From Pomphorhynchus laevis (taxonomy: Eukaryota > Acanthocephala > Palaeacanthocephala > Echinorhynchida > Pomphorhynchidae), in the NCBI GenBank assembly GCA_012934845.2, contig WNNJ02001649.1:1-64000 (forward strand): a DNA stretch of 64,000 nt. The letters run 5' to 3'. The notes beneath the pieces were generated by a model. It had not been told where the DNA came from, did not search any database, and saw only the letters and a program-made list of their open reading frames with translations. Positions 23,734 to 35,235 of the stretch are shown here, piece by piece. Position 1 is the first letter of the stretch; every line of letters begins with the position of its first letter. Made by a program: the position numbers and the translations under genes.

Positions 23734-23950
23734 TTATTGCATAATATCGACTTCTACTAAAGGCTTGATAAATTTGTTAAAATGCAAATTATTCAATATG
23801 CTCTGCGATGATTTAGTTGAAGCATGTGCAAAACAAACGTTTGTATTGAATTTCTTGTATGTAATGACCCTACGTTCTAGCCGCCTATCCCTTGCTTCAT
23901 CTTCAAAGGTAATACGACAAGGATGGTCGCACGTTTTCTCGAAAACTTGA
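23734..23950 (-). CDS. Possible 3'-terminal exon or gene fragment, unknown product
   Basis: On the minus strand a frame of about 72 codons runs from a good splice-acceptor-like sequence (ttaccgtttttggcag, ending at 23951) to a TAA at 23734-23736. The peptide is charged and protein-like (VFEKTCDHPCRITFEDEARD, RRLERRVITYKKF, KFIKPLVEVDIM), unlike the low-complexity frames nearby. The reading lacks a start codon, so it would have to be a last exon of a gene further right, or a fragment. The opposite-strand open frame (23705-23950) looks like its shadow. I do not recognise the family. Confidence 0.35.
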
Positions 23951-24008
23951 CTGCCAAAAACGGTAAGTTAGTTTCAAAATTTTTAAAGAATTAATGAAAT
24001 TATAGATT

Positions 24009-24100
24009 GTATTTTATACAATCTATAAATTAAAAATAAAAATAAATAATTATATAAGATTTTATACAATTTATATTGTATACAATATACAATATAATTA
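24009..24100. repeat. 92-bp direct repeat, left copy
   Basis: Identical over 92 bp to 25434-25525. It lies five bases before the first Met of the ubiquilin copy. Related, more diverged copies occur near 25950-26035 and, inverted, near 49985-50060, so it belongs to a dispersed AT-rich repeat family. Confidence 0.85.
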
Positions 24101-24104
24101 ACCA

Positions 24105-25280
24105 ATGCTTAACAATCCACAAATGCAAAGAGTGAGGGAGCAGAACCACGAGGTTTCACAATTCGTTAACAATCCGGATTTAATGTGTCAAACAATGGAA
24201 ATGATTCGTATTCCTACAACTATACAGGAAATTACGAGAAACCATGACAGAGCCCTGATTAACCTTGAGAGATTACCGAGCGGATATAAAGTTCGACAGA
24301 GAATTTATCGCGATTTTCAAGAACCAATGCTTAATGTGGCACATGAGCAGTTTGGCGATAACCCTCTGAATACTTATTCTAGTTCATCTGGTACAGCTAA
24401 CACTAGTCAAGTAGGAACTGAAAATACAAACCTCCTGCCAAACCCGGTGGCATCTCAGAATACTACATTTCAAATCGATTCGTCTAGTTCATATGTATCT
24501 AATTCAAACCGTTTAGAGTCGCCTTTGCAATCTACGTCAAGCGAAAACACTAATCGGTATTCTACGATGAACCCTCAACAATTATTAGTAGTCGATGCTG
24601 AAAATCCTCTCATGTTATTCGACATGTTGCGGGCATCCAGTTTTAACCCAAATATGAATAATTCTCTTTGCGATCCTGGTACTCTACTTAATCTGCTTAA
24701 GATTCTTCTTAATCTGCTGCGTACATATGAATTTATACAGGACGAAGGACAAAGAGAACAAGTACATCGTGTAATTCATGAGTTTATGAGTCAGTGGCCA
24801 ATACCTGAAATTTGTGCTCTATGCACAAATACTCGAGCATTGAGGACGATTGTACAAATTCTAAAGAATCTAATTCGTCTTAGGGACACATCCCCATAAG
24901 TATATTCACAGTTGATATCTTCAAATATAAGCGGTCTAGTCGATAATCAAATGAATAGTCAACCTACTTCATCTGATGTGGATTCTTTTCGATCACCAAG
25001 CAATAGACAAACAGCTTATGCAACAACAGTATTTCAAAATTTACAATACTCAAATCAAGATTATACTGCTTCGTTGTTTCAACCATTAGATCGTCTTCAT
25101 CTCCAGCAACATCAGCCGACAAATCAACAACCAAACCAAACTCAAGAACATCTTTATGCATCCGAACTTGTACAAATGCAGACATTGGGATTCCATAGCC
25201 GTGATACTAATCTGGAAGAGCTTGCTGCATCTATGGGGGACGCAAAAATGGCTGTGGAACGTAATGAAGATTTTGATTGA
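24105..25280 (+). pseudogene. Ubiquilin copy, intronless and 5'-truncated
   Basis: The frame starts mid-protein in the STI1 region of ubiquilin: MLNNPQMQRVREQNHEVSQF, NNPDLMCQTMEMIR, NHDRALINLERLPSGYKVRQ and FQEPMLNVAHEQFGDNP, all close to the ubiquilin consensus. A Ser/Thr/Asn linker, a second STI1-like stretch and, at the C-terminus (about 25164-25275), a degenerate UBA domain (ELVQMQTLGFHSRDTNLEEL) follow. The N-terminal ubiquitin-like domain is absent. One in-frame TAA (24897-24899) splits the frame into 264 and 127 codons. Normal ubiquilins (about 500-600 residues) shuttle ubiquitinated clients to the proteasome. I see no introns and no poly(A) tail. Most likely a retrocopy pseudogene; a diverged expressed paralogue is possible but the stop argues against it. 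Confidence 0.85.
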
Positions 25281-25433
25281 TTGACTATAGTTATAATCTG
25301 AATTTAGTTTGAAACTAATTTGAATTTAGTTTGTAGTCTGTATATTTTAAAACTTAACTAATTGAGGACATTTTAATTATATTTTAATTGCGGAAATTCA
25401 TTTGGATTAATCAGATTAGCTAACTGACTCTAC

Positions 25434-25525
25434 GTATTTTATACAATCTATAAATTAAAAATAAAAATAAATAATTATATAAGATTTTATACAATTTATA
25501 TTGTATACAATATACAATATAATTA
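25434..25525. repeat. 92-bp direct repeat, right copy
   Basis: Exact copy of 24009-24100. Unlike the left copy, it is preceded by cagattagctaactgactc, which resembles the sequence before the diverged copy at 25950 and after the inverted copies near 50070 and 58330. The right copy therefore looks like a more complete family member, and the left copy truncated. Confidence 0.85.
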
Positions 25526-27680
25526 GATATTAAAATAATTTAATAATATAATTAATATATAAATAATATAATAATAATAAAACAAAATGGTGCAATCTCA
25601 TTATAAAAACAAGGTTACTATAAAAATAAAATCAAACAGAAAATAATTAAATATATACATCAGCAAAATATTATTAAAATATTAAATTTAAAATCATTAG
25701 CGGAAAATATTTATGGATGGATAATAAATAATATACTTTGTATTAGAATAGAAGACTAGATAATCAAATTGCACCATATGAAATACTTCATTAGCACGTG
25801 TTTGTCCCCGCTGCTATGTTTGGTTGAACAATAGTGGCCGAAACCCGATAGCATAGCATTTCTTCCTGATGACCACTAATCCTTATTCTGATACAACGTC
25901 TGTTATTTATTAGCCAATTCATAAATCAGATCAGATAACTGAATCTATGTATTTTAAACTATATATAAATTAAAAATAAAGATAAATAATTATAAATAAT
26001 AAATAATTATATAAGATTGTATACAATTTATATTTATATAACGATAGAATTTATAATTAAAATTTAAAATAAAAATCAATTTTTTTGAATTGACTAATAA
26101 ATAATAGACGATGTATTCGAATAAGGAAGAGGTCAACGGCTCATTCACATTTAATTCAGAATTGTGAGCATTTAAATTCATTTACTAACGCAATTAGCAT
26201 TTAATTCACAATTAATTTCCTCGATGAGGAAACTAATAAGATAACATTATATTATAACACATAATATAATGAATCTCACTATTGATTTGTTAATCAAAAA
26301 ATATTTAATACAGTGAAGAAGTAGGTTATCACTGTACAAACGCGGCTTCGACATTCAAGGTTATTCTCAATATTATAAACGCAGTTTAGTTAGCGCTACC
26401 AAGTTTAGGATGGTTAGAGCACGAACACTACATGAGGGCATCAAGTAAAATCATCATATTATCAGATCTCACATCGATTTTTATAGTTGATTATAGGAAA
26501 TTAATCAAATTACATTTCCTCTGGGGTATCTATATTATTTGATGTATTAAAATTATATAAGTTTATATTGTTATGTATATATTGTTAATGTATACATAAC
26601 ATCCTTTATATTATATATGTTATATTCTTAATATTTATATTGTTATAGTTTATATATGCCATTTTATATATGTGCCAGTTTATATTCAATAAATTTAATA
26701 TATGAACGCATACGTTAAGTATCCTGGCCGTAGGTGTAAACTGTTTCTTTATATATAATCAAAGCTGTAATATATAATGTAATACATATGTAATATATTA
26801 ATATAATATAATATATTAATTTATCAAATAATATAATCAAAGCTGTAATATAAGCTTAAAATTTATTAATAAGCTGTAATATGTATAAAATATTTAATAA
26901 GCTGTAATACATGAAATAATATATTGCATATGATGAAATAATGTCCCCCAAAGTGCCCAAGCTTGCCCATCCTTGAATTACATAAATAAAAAATCCACAA
27001 ATGATTATAAAACGATTAAAGATTTATTCGGTTATTTAATATATTTTGTGATATATTTTATATATAACAGCATTAATCACCTCGACAAAAGACAAAGAGA
27101 GCTCTTCAAATAGCTGAATGTACGTTCAATTTTAAAATAACTAAAGAAATTTCACGAATGTAAACAAGTTTGGTCATTTAATTTGTCATCTAACGATGCA
27201 AGTACTAGAGTCTTTCAGTATCGAGTATATTAATTCAATATATTATATTAAGTTAAATTATAAATTGGGATATTTAATTGACAACCTTCTAATAAAATCG
27301 CAATTATATGTCATTTTTTCATTTCGAAACTATTCGAAAGAACGCAAGCAATCGAAAATGTATTCTGCTGTAAAGTGGCATTATTTATTTAAAAACATAA
27401 AAGCCTAAGAATATTACTGATGATGAATAAATTTGTGAATGATAGAATAATAAGCTTGAAAGATAGTCACAGTAGGATAAAGTACTTAAGTAGTATTTTT
27501 AGTCTTAAAAGTGTTTCGTCATTTTTGCTAGTTTCCTATTTTAATAAATTAAGTTATTGACTTTTAAAAGCGTACAGTGAGGTAGTTTTTTTGGTAAGAA
27601 GATCATAAACACAATGTAGAAAATGTACAGTGTAGTGTTTAAAATAAGGAAAATATACCTAACGAGATCATATTTTAATC
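25526..27680. other. AT-rich DNA downstream of hb; possible hb 3' UTR
   Basis: No gene recognised apart from the hb 3' flank. A minus-strand AATAAA (plus-strand 27384-27389), about 290 nt after the hb stop, is a candidate polyadenylation signal, but such motifs are common in A/T-rich DNA. 25905-26040 holds a diverged member of the 92-bp repeat family. Confidence 0.4.
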
Positions 27681-29471
27681 CTATTTTAATTCATGAGCAT
27701 CTTGCGCAACATGAACAAAGAATTCGACTCTTTCCTCGTATAATTGACCGCATTGGTTGCAACGAAACGGCTCATTTGGTGAATGAAACATCTTATGAGT
27801 ACAGTACATGGCGAAATTTCTAAACAGAATTCCGCATAATTCGCATTCGAACAATCGACCAAAACAATGAGGACTGGAACGAGAAGAGCGTAATGTTGAG
27901 CTATCTTTAGCAGACCGGTGACATTTATATTCTTCTTCATTATTTAATTGTAACGTATCTCCAATGTCTGTTGGCAACCATGTTTCATCTACGGAATCAT
28001 TATTATCGCAATCTTCTACAGGCAATGATGGTTCATTATCAACGGGCTTACATTCCTTTGAATTTTGGTGATGTTTTTGATGGAAAATATCTTCCGTATT
28101 TGAAGATGAAGTTGTACGTAAATCTAATGGGTTTGATATACGCTTAACGGGTACATCACTTGATAAGTTTGAAGAAATAATGCGCTGAACCCTACCTTTT
28201 CTCCGTCGTTTGGGTTTTAAATCAGTACATACCAAATAATTGTCAGCATTTGATAACTTATCAGTTAAATGATTTTCATCTATACTGTAACGGTAATCAT
28301 CTGTGAGCTCAATTGACCTTCTTGTAGTAAGTCGCTGATCGCCTTCGTGATGCAATCTGTTTTCGTTTTTTGAAGTTTGTGAAGATGACGGTTGTCCAGT
28401 AGTGGATGTTAGTGCATTACTTGTTGCGGCAGTGGGGTCGGTATACGGTTCTTGAAACGAAGCGTGATATAACAGATGATTGTTCATTGCATGCCGACTA
28501 GGGGCGAGATAATCGCATACGCCACAGCGTAGATGTGCGTTCATATTCGCTTTAACGCTCTCAATTTCCATCAAAGTTAGCGGGTCGTCTTTATTCGCCG
28601 TTAGGTTAAAGGAATTATTCACTTTGCCTGCTGGCTGATCATTTTCCTTAGACGGTATTTGAAGATCAGAATAGCTTTCATGGTAAAAATCGCATAAGTA
28701 ATCATTTGACTGACAGCTTGGCTCACCTGCATTATCTGTAGGTTTCTCCGGTTTTACAGAATATGACGATGGCTTTAAATCGGTGTCGGTATGTAATGAA
28801 TGATCTTTCTGAACTGTACTATCATTAGAATAGCATTGGTCATTATTATTTTTTTGACTTGATAAATATGGATCGGCTCGTTCAGGTTTGCAAGAAGTGA
28901 CTTCAGATTGTGGATTTGTTGAAGATATTGCGTTATTCTCGGCTGTCAATGAAATGGAATTACAAACGTTCGAGCGATCATCTGTTTGATTCATAGTCGG
29001 TGAGGCTAATAATTGTTCTGATTCCTCACAATTCAGTGTAGATAGATTGATCACTCCGCTATTATCAGAACTATTGGCTGGAACAACAGCATTATTTGCT
29101 AATCGAATATTTTGTGGTTGTAAAGCTCTCCGTAATTGGTTTCGTTGAATTGCTAATGTTACAGCCTCACTAGCTGGCACATGGTTTGCGCGATCAGTAT
29201 GGATTTGCAATCCGGAAAACGTTCTCGATACATAAGCACAGTTATTGCATCGATATTGACTAGGACGGAGATGACTTTTCATGTGTGACCTAAGCATAGA
29301 TAGATTAACACACTTGTAGTGGCACCTTATGCAATTGAAAGGCTTAGATCCAATGTGATTACGTAGATGATATTCAAGATGATGTTTATATTCTGTAATA
29401 AATGAGCACCGTGGGCATTCAAGTAGCTTATCCGGTCTGATATGTAGACGCTGGTGGTCCCAGAAATCTTC
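27681..29471 (-). CDS. hunchback, last coding exon (zinc fingers 1b to 7)
   Basis: Hunchback is a C2H2 zinc-finger transcription factor that patterns the embryo along the head-tail axis and later times neuroblast fates; it acts in the nucleus. The exon begins after a tttgttaaacttgcag acceptor with [20 protein letters not shown], completing finger 1. Then come finger 2 ([17 protein letters not shown]), finger 3 ([17 protein letters not shown]) and finger 4 (CNNC...H-x5-H), the middle hb fingers. An extra finger ([21 protein letters not shown]) lies at 28470-28535. Near 28130-28220 is a basic box ([12 protein letters not shown]) followed by NPLDLR. The two C-terminal fingers (CELCGILF and CNQCGQLY) end the protein, TAG at 27681-27683. 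The exon codes 596 residues. Finger 4 is diverged from fly. The family call is firm. Confidence 0.95.
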   Translation of the reverse strand, partial: EDFWDHQRLHIRPDKLLECPRCSFITEYKHHLEYHLRNHIGSKPFNCIRCHYKCVNLSMLRSHMKSHLRPSQYRCNNCAYVSRTFSGLQIHTDRANHVPASEAVTLAIQRNQLRRALQPQNIRLANNAVVPANSSDNSGVINLSTLNCEESEQLLASPTMNQTDDRSNVCNSISLTAENNAISSTNPQSEVTSCKPERADPYLSSQKNNNDQCYSNDSTVQKDHSLHTDTDLKPSSYSVKPEKPTDNAGEPSCQSNDYLCDFYHESYSDLQIPSKENDQPAGKVNNSFNLTANKDDPLTLMEIESVKANMNAHLRCGVCDYLAPSRHAMNNHLLYHASFQEPYTDPTAATSNALTSTTGQPSSSQTSKNENRLHHEGDQRLTTRRSIELTDDYRYSIDENHLTDKLSNADNYLVCTDLKPKRRRKGRVQRIISSNLSSDVPVKRISNPLDLRTTSSSNTEDIFHQKHHQNSKECKPVDNEPSLPVEDCDNNDSVDETWLPTDIGDTLQLNNEEEYKCHRSAKDSSTLRSSRSSPHCFGRLFECELCGILFRNFAMYCTHKMFHSPNEPFRCNQCGQLYEERVEFFVHVAQDAHELK

Positions 29472-32286
29472 CTGCAAGTTTAACAAAATTATTATAAAAA
29501 TTTAGCATTTAATTAAAAAGAGAACGAAAAATTTTAGATGTGAATTAAATTTAAATTATTAATTGCAAAAGAATTAAATTATTTTATAAAAATAGCGCAA
29601 CATAGTTTCGCTATGAACAACTAAATTATCTTAAATAGAAAGTCATATCCATAGATATACACGAATCAATGAGAGTAATTCTTATTTGGATTGACACTTT
29701 TTAAGAAATAGCGATTATATTTTAATATATTAACTGGTGTTTGACTAATATGCTAAAGGCAACTGAGGCAACTATTTTCTAGTCAATAACATGATGCAAC
29801 ATGGTACGTGGTTTTATATATATTTTAGCATGCAACACTTAACACTAGTAACGTAAAATATATTGTATCACACTAATTTAAACTAATAAATTGATAAATT
29901 AATTAATTAATTTAAACTGAAGCAACAATTTTAACTGAATTAATATTGATCTACAGAATTAAATAATTTCGATAAAGGAATTTAATGATGACTTAACAAA
30001 CTACAACTAGCGATCGGGTGTCGGTCCCACGCCTAAATGTTCAGCTGCTGTGCACTATCGTGAGTGGACTCGACAGGAAAGTTTTAGAAATCTTGGTTTT
30101 GGTTTCGCGGAACATTGGCTAAAAAAAGTGAATGGCATACGTTGAACGTCCTTCATTTAGACTGACATTTTCTCGATTACGCTTACTCATAGACGTTTGT
30201 AGAGACAAACTTCGAACCGTTTCAGAGACAATATTGCTAGCTTCAAGATATTCTGGAACCTATTCAGTCAAATCCAAGATCATAATCCACATAAATTATA
30301 AAATGAGTTTCTTATGAATGAGTATAGATAGGGATTGATTAGAATGGTAAGTTAGACATAATGATATTAATTCTGATATTGTTAGTCTCTTTATTTTCTG
30401 TTTCGTACATGTGTGATTAAAATGACAAATATCTACGATTTAGATATGCTAATGATAAGATTGAAAAGGGATACTTATTTTTAGTTTTAATATGAATTGG
30501 ATAATTTAAGAAACAACATTTTCGCAACTGTCGTGAAAACCTAGCAGTGAAATAATCTGGATATACAGATGTTGATTAGACAATATGAGCTTATTTAGAT
30601 AAATGATTGAGGTTACTACAGGATTAGAACTAGATGATCATTGACATATTTTATCCAATATAAGTCTTTCAAAATTGACGAGCATCATGTTCAAAAACTG
30701 AGTAAAATCAATTGATGTAGATCAGTATTTCAGTAATGATTAAAAAATCATTCCCATATGTATCAACAGATCGTATATTTACCGTAATTTTTCACTGCTA
30801 CACAACTGATTATAACTTTTTTTTTATTTGAACCACCGTTGGTTGCAACGTTTTACGAACTGAAAAGTACCGTATAATGTAGTAGTTTATAGGTTTAACG
30901 TGCAACCTAGTAAAAAAACAATCCTATTATAATACACGGTTGATCGTGCTTTTTTAGTGCTACATATAACATCACGATCACGTTTAGGGCTCAGATCCCC
31001 ATGGATTTGAGGCCATAAAAGAAAAAGTAGAAGACATGAATTGTTGAAGACCGAAGTTGTGCTGCCGTTTTTTCTGACTATGATATGACTGTCTGTTTTT
31101 TTTCTTGCATGCTACTTATAGGTTATTGATGTATTTAATAAAATCGTTGTTGTTGATCACGTTTAGTAAATTAAAAGAAATTTTTAAAATTGCTGATTTT
31201 TAAAAATTCTTTAATACAAATCAGTTACAACCAATTTGACAATATTTCCTTGTAAATCTTAGTCAGGTACACAATTAATCAGTCACTATCTATTCGTTCA
31301 TGTGAACATGCTGTGATCTCTAATATAAATCGTCGATTCTATCAAAGATATAAACAAGTAGTAACTAAACGATGCATAACCTTTGATAACTAAGAGCAGT
31401 GTTGTGCTCGTAAGCCTACCGGTTTACGAGCACATATTTTATTATTTAATATTTTCACAGGATAAGGTATCTTATACTGTGAAAAATATTATAATGAAAT
31501 AGATAACAATAACTTAATTTTAAAATCGAGATCTAAAGGTTGAAACTATTTTAATAACTAGTTCTTAAACAATTAAAAATAATACAAAAACAACTAATAA
31601 ATAATAAATAACAATTAATAATAAATAATAAATTAACCTATTAAAAATAAATTAAACGTAAATTTATGTTTTTTACATAAACAAATAAGAGTTTTAGTAA
31701 AATGTCCTTAACAAAACATTTTGCTGAAATTATATTAGTATATAAACAATCATATTTTTAAAAGGAAAAAAGTCAATTATAATCAAATAAATTCTAAATA
31801 AAGACATCATTATATCTTATCAAATGCGATTAATAATTTTTAAAATATAATATTATTTAATATTATAATAATATTAATAATATTATTATTTAAATAATAT
31901 TTAAAATCACTTGATAATTTAAAATTTTAGCCTTAATTAACATGTCATTTTATATTAAAAAATAATTACAATTTCCTAATTTTCAACTTTAAAATTTTAA
32001 AAAAGCTAATTTGAAATTTGAAGTCACATAATACGTAACTTTATACGTAAGTTATAATTAACAATTCGCTATTGATTATCAAAATGAATAAATCGTGTCA
32101 CGAACGATCATATGATCATTTAATGATCATATAAGCAAACCTGATCGCATTTATAGATATATACTTTTGTCATTTATACATATAAAGCTAATATGCACAT
32201 AAAGACCGATGTTTGTTGGTCTTTAATCATTAGCCTCATAACTTGTAAGTTTCTAAATAAAACTATCAATGCACGTCTTCACTGTC

Positions 32287-32793
32287 TTAATCATTACTCC
32301 AAGTAGATTGTATGTTTAATTTTACGTTAAAAACCAGATGGGAAAAATGTATAAATCCATAGCCTAAACTCATGCCATACTGATTTGTTTGTACTTTACA
32401 CGAGAGTACTTCTCCGAACTGTTCCATGGTTGCGTGTAAAGCTGCACTGTCAATACTGAGATCCAAATTCTTTATATATATATTTCCAAGACCAGATCTG
32501 CGTAGAGCCGGATTCCTATCACTCCACATGAGTCTGACGGGCTTTCCGTTTATTTTTTCATAATTTTGCATTTCTATTACTGAAGTCGCCGCTTCCAGAG
32601 TTGGAAAGTTGATGTATCCATAACCAAGTGATTGATTTGTATTTATATCACGACAAATTCTCACTGAATGCACTGGTGTGAATTTGCTGAACGTTTCATA
32701 AAGAACAGCTTCATTTACTTCCTTGTCCAGGTCTCCAACATATAATGTTGGAATTTTTTTAGGAATTTCATTGATCATTTTTCCTAACAACAA
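32287..32793 (-). pseudogene. Poly(A)-binding protein fragment (RRM1 and most of RRM2)
   Basis: The 168-codon frame matches the N-terminus of cytoplasmic poly(A)-binding protein. RRM1: LYVGDLDKEVNEAVLYETFS (RNP2) and LGYGYINF (RNP1). The conserved linker reads NGKPVRLMWSDRNPALRRSG, and RRM2 starts IYIKNLDLSIDSAAL and reaches its RNP1, LGYGFIHF. After that the match stops and an unrelated tail (SHLVFNVKLNIQSTWSND) runs to a stop. PABP normally has four RRMs and a C-terminal MLLE domain and binds mRNA poly(A) tails. The coding part is uninterrupted and intronless. It has the 5' half and lacks the 3' half, the opposite of a usual retrocopy, so a truncated copy or a small neo-gene are both possible. 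Confidence 0.75.
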
Positions 32794-33204
32794 AATTCAA
32801 GACTAATATGATATTTATTCGTGCTAATTTAAGTAATTTTTATTAAATAGTTTACTTCTATACTTGTCTGCTTATATTTTGAAATAATAAAGTATAGCCA
32901 ATTTATGCTTTAATATTATCATGTTATTTAATTACAAATTTCGTATTGAAATGGTTAAGATGATTGTCTTTAAAACAATCTAAATAGTATTATTCAAAAC
33001 ACTCTAATGGCATATATAATATCTATCTACAAACAATATTTATAATCAAATTTCTTTTTTAAAGGTAGAATCAAGTGATTTACACTTTAAATAGTAAAGG
33101 TTTAAAAACATGGGATTTTATTTCATAATTTATTTTTATAATTCTTATTTTATTGAATTGGCTGTCGATCTGATTTTTTAAAAGAACGATGATTTTATTG
33201 AATC
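32794..33204. other. AT-rich intronic spacer
   Basis: No feature recognised between the PABP fragment and the Tc1/mariner transposon. Confidence 0.35.
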
Positions 33205-34774
33205 TACAGTGCGTGTGAAATTATTATGCAAATATGTACTTTTACGATTAAATTGTGTAATTTTATCTAATAACTATGAAATTTGCAAATGTTATTCTTT
33301 ATTAACCTTCGACTTAGACTGCAATAAAGAGTAAATATGCTATGCCGATTTTATCGATTTTTAGCGTTTATAAGTGTATGACGTTATTATGCAGCATATA
33401 GTTTGCTATAAAGTAGAAGCTGCTTTGGTAGCGATGGAACGCGGTAAAGATCTTTCACCCGATGAGAAAGACATAATAATGTATTGTCTAGCAGAAGGTA
33501 TAAGCTTCCTGGAGATTTCGAAAGAAATGAAAAGAGATCATCGGACGGTAAAAAAGCTATCTCAGGCATCATTCATGTTAGGTAACGAAATAAACGAAAT
33601 AAATTTCGTACAATTTCTAATCATACGTATGTTTAAATATTCAGGCTGTACGCAGCCTGAATAATCAACTGGCCAGGCTTCCTATAAGTTATATTGCCCA
33701 GATATTCGCATTTGCATGAATAAAAGATACAAAACGCGACAATCGCTACAGAATTTTGCGAAGTTTGGGTTCCGTAAGAAGCACAAAGCGACAACCCGTT
33801 ATATCAAACATTGATATGGAGAAACGCATCGCATGGACACGTGAAAATATGAAAACGGACTTCTTAAAAGTCATCTTTAGTGATGAATCGAGAGCAACAT
33901 TTGATGGACCGGACGGATGGGCGAGAGGATGGCTGGCAACATTTACATCGCAGCCTATTCGAGGAAGACGCCAACAGGGTGGTGGCGGCGTAATGATTTG
34001 GACAGCAATTATAAACGACACAATAATAGGACCTTTCCGTGTTCCTGACGGCATGAAATTGAACGCTCATTCATACTCGGGGTTTCTCAACTCACATTTT
34101 CTGCCATGGTATCGCATGCAGATCCGTAATGGGGAAAGCAACTTGGTTTTTATGCAAGACAATGCACCCGCACATGTCGCTAAATACACTATAGAATTCC
34201 TGGAAGGAAATGGGATAGAAAACTCTAAAATAATGAAATGGCCTCCGTCGTCACCTGATTTGAACCCCATTGAAAATTTATGGTCAATGCTTAAGCGCAA
34301 AGTATACGCAAATAACAAACAATTTATCGATAAAAACGAACTGTGAACTGAAATTACTAAAGCCGCAAATAAAATAAGTCCAGTGGATATAAAAAATTTA
34401 ACAAGCTCAATGGACAACCGGTATATACGTTTGTTAGAGTCTCGAGGTCGCTACATTAATGTGATAACTTTTTCTAACAATTGCTTGATGTCTACTTATT
34501 CAATTTTATCATCTAAAGAAATACCACTCTGGAAGAAAAGTCATTCAAATAAAAAATAATATATGCTGCATAATAACCTCATAAACTTATAAACGCTAAA
34601 AATCGATAAAATCGGCATAGCATATTTACTCTTAACTGCAGACAATTTAGTTTATTGCAGTCTAAGTCGAAGGTTAATAAAGAATAACATTTGCAAATTT
34701 CATAGTTATTAGATCAAAGTACATAATGTAATCGTAAAAGTACATATTTGCATAATAATTTCATACGCACTGTA
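33205..34774 (+). mobile_element. Tc1/mariner (DD37E-spaced) DNA transposon with about 200-bp TIRs
   Basis: The element starts CAGTGCG at 33207 and ends CGCACTG at 34772, with TA on both sides, the hallmark target duplication. The terminal inverted repeats are long: 33207-33400 and 34560-34772 are about 90% identical reverse complements; the right one has an extra run of about 18 bp. Between them lies a transposase. Long TIRs of this kind occur in some Tc1 families. The transposase reading frame is broken, so this copy is non-autonomous, but the TIRs and TA sites look intact and could still respond to a transposase in trans. It sits within the hb intron, antisense to hb. Confidence 0.9.
33389..34557 (+). 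pseudogene. Tc1/mariner transposase, broken
   Basis: The first part (from Met 33389 or 33434) has the N-terminal helix-turn-helix, MERGKDLSPDEKDIIMYCLA then SFLEISKEMKRDHRTVKKL. It ends in a stop at 33662. The catalytic part (33756-34346) is in another frame: FSDES (first Asp), MQDNAPAH (second Asp) and SPDLNPIENLW (Glu). Counting residues between the second Asp and the Glu gives 37, so DD37E, not the DD34E of classic Tc1. A TGA at 34344-34346 interrupts the end, after which the frame runs on to 34557. Transposase normally binds the TIRs and cuts and pastes the element. At least one frameshift and one nonsense codon make it dead. Confidence 0.85.
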
Positions 34775-34924
34775 TATTGAAAGTATAGATATTATATTAT
34801 ATTATATCTTAAATATATCTAGTATATTAATATATTTAAATATATTAATATCAAAGGCAAACATAAATACGAGACGTTTGACTAAAGCGTATCCTTGACG
34901 TTTCCAAAAATTGCTCATTTAATT

Positions 34925-35235
34925 TCATAAATTATTACTTATTTCTAAATATTATATAAATTTTAAATATGATTAGATATCAATTTAAATAAATTGATAG
35001 GTTTTTTTGGATTATTGATTAAAATCATGTTATAATTTATAAAATAATATATTATAATTTATTAATATAATTAATATTAATATTAACAAATTAATTTATT
35101 TATATAATTATAATTAATAATTAAATTATTACTTATCTCTAACTGTTATATAAATTTTAAATATGATTAGATATCATATTAAATAAATTGATAGGTTTTT
35201 TCCGGATTATTGATTAAAATCATGTAAATTATAAA
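34925..35235. repeat. Direct repeat of about 115 bp in the hb intron
   Basis: 34925-35035 and 35112-35225 share attacttatttctaa..., gattagatatca and ttgattaaaatcatgt in the same order, roughly 88% identical. The DNA between them is pure A/T. No known element was recognised. Confidence 0.7.

Noticed and set aside
27686-27940. Second minus-strand frame inside the hb exon
   Set aside because: Alternative frame of hb without domain signature.
32206-32229. Stem-loop aaagacc...ggtcttt considered as a histone-type 3' hairpin
   Set aside because: Stem and loop sequence do not match the histone consensus and no histone gene is nearby; probably chance.
33746-34417. Minus-strand open frames opposite the transposase
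   Set aside because: Shadows of the DDE domain.
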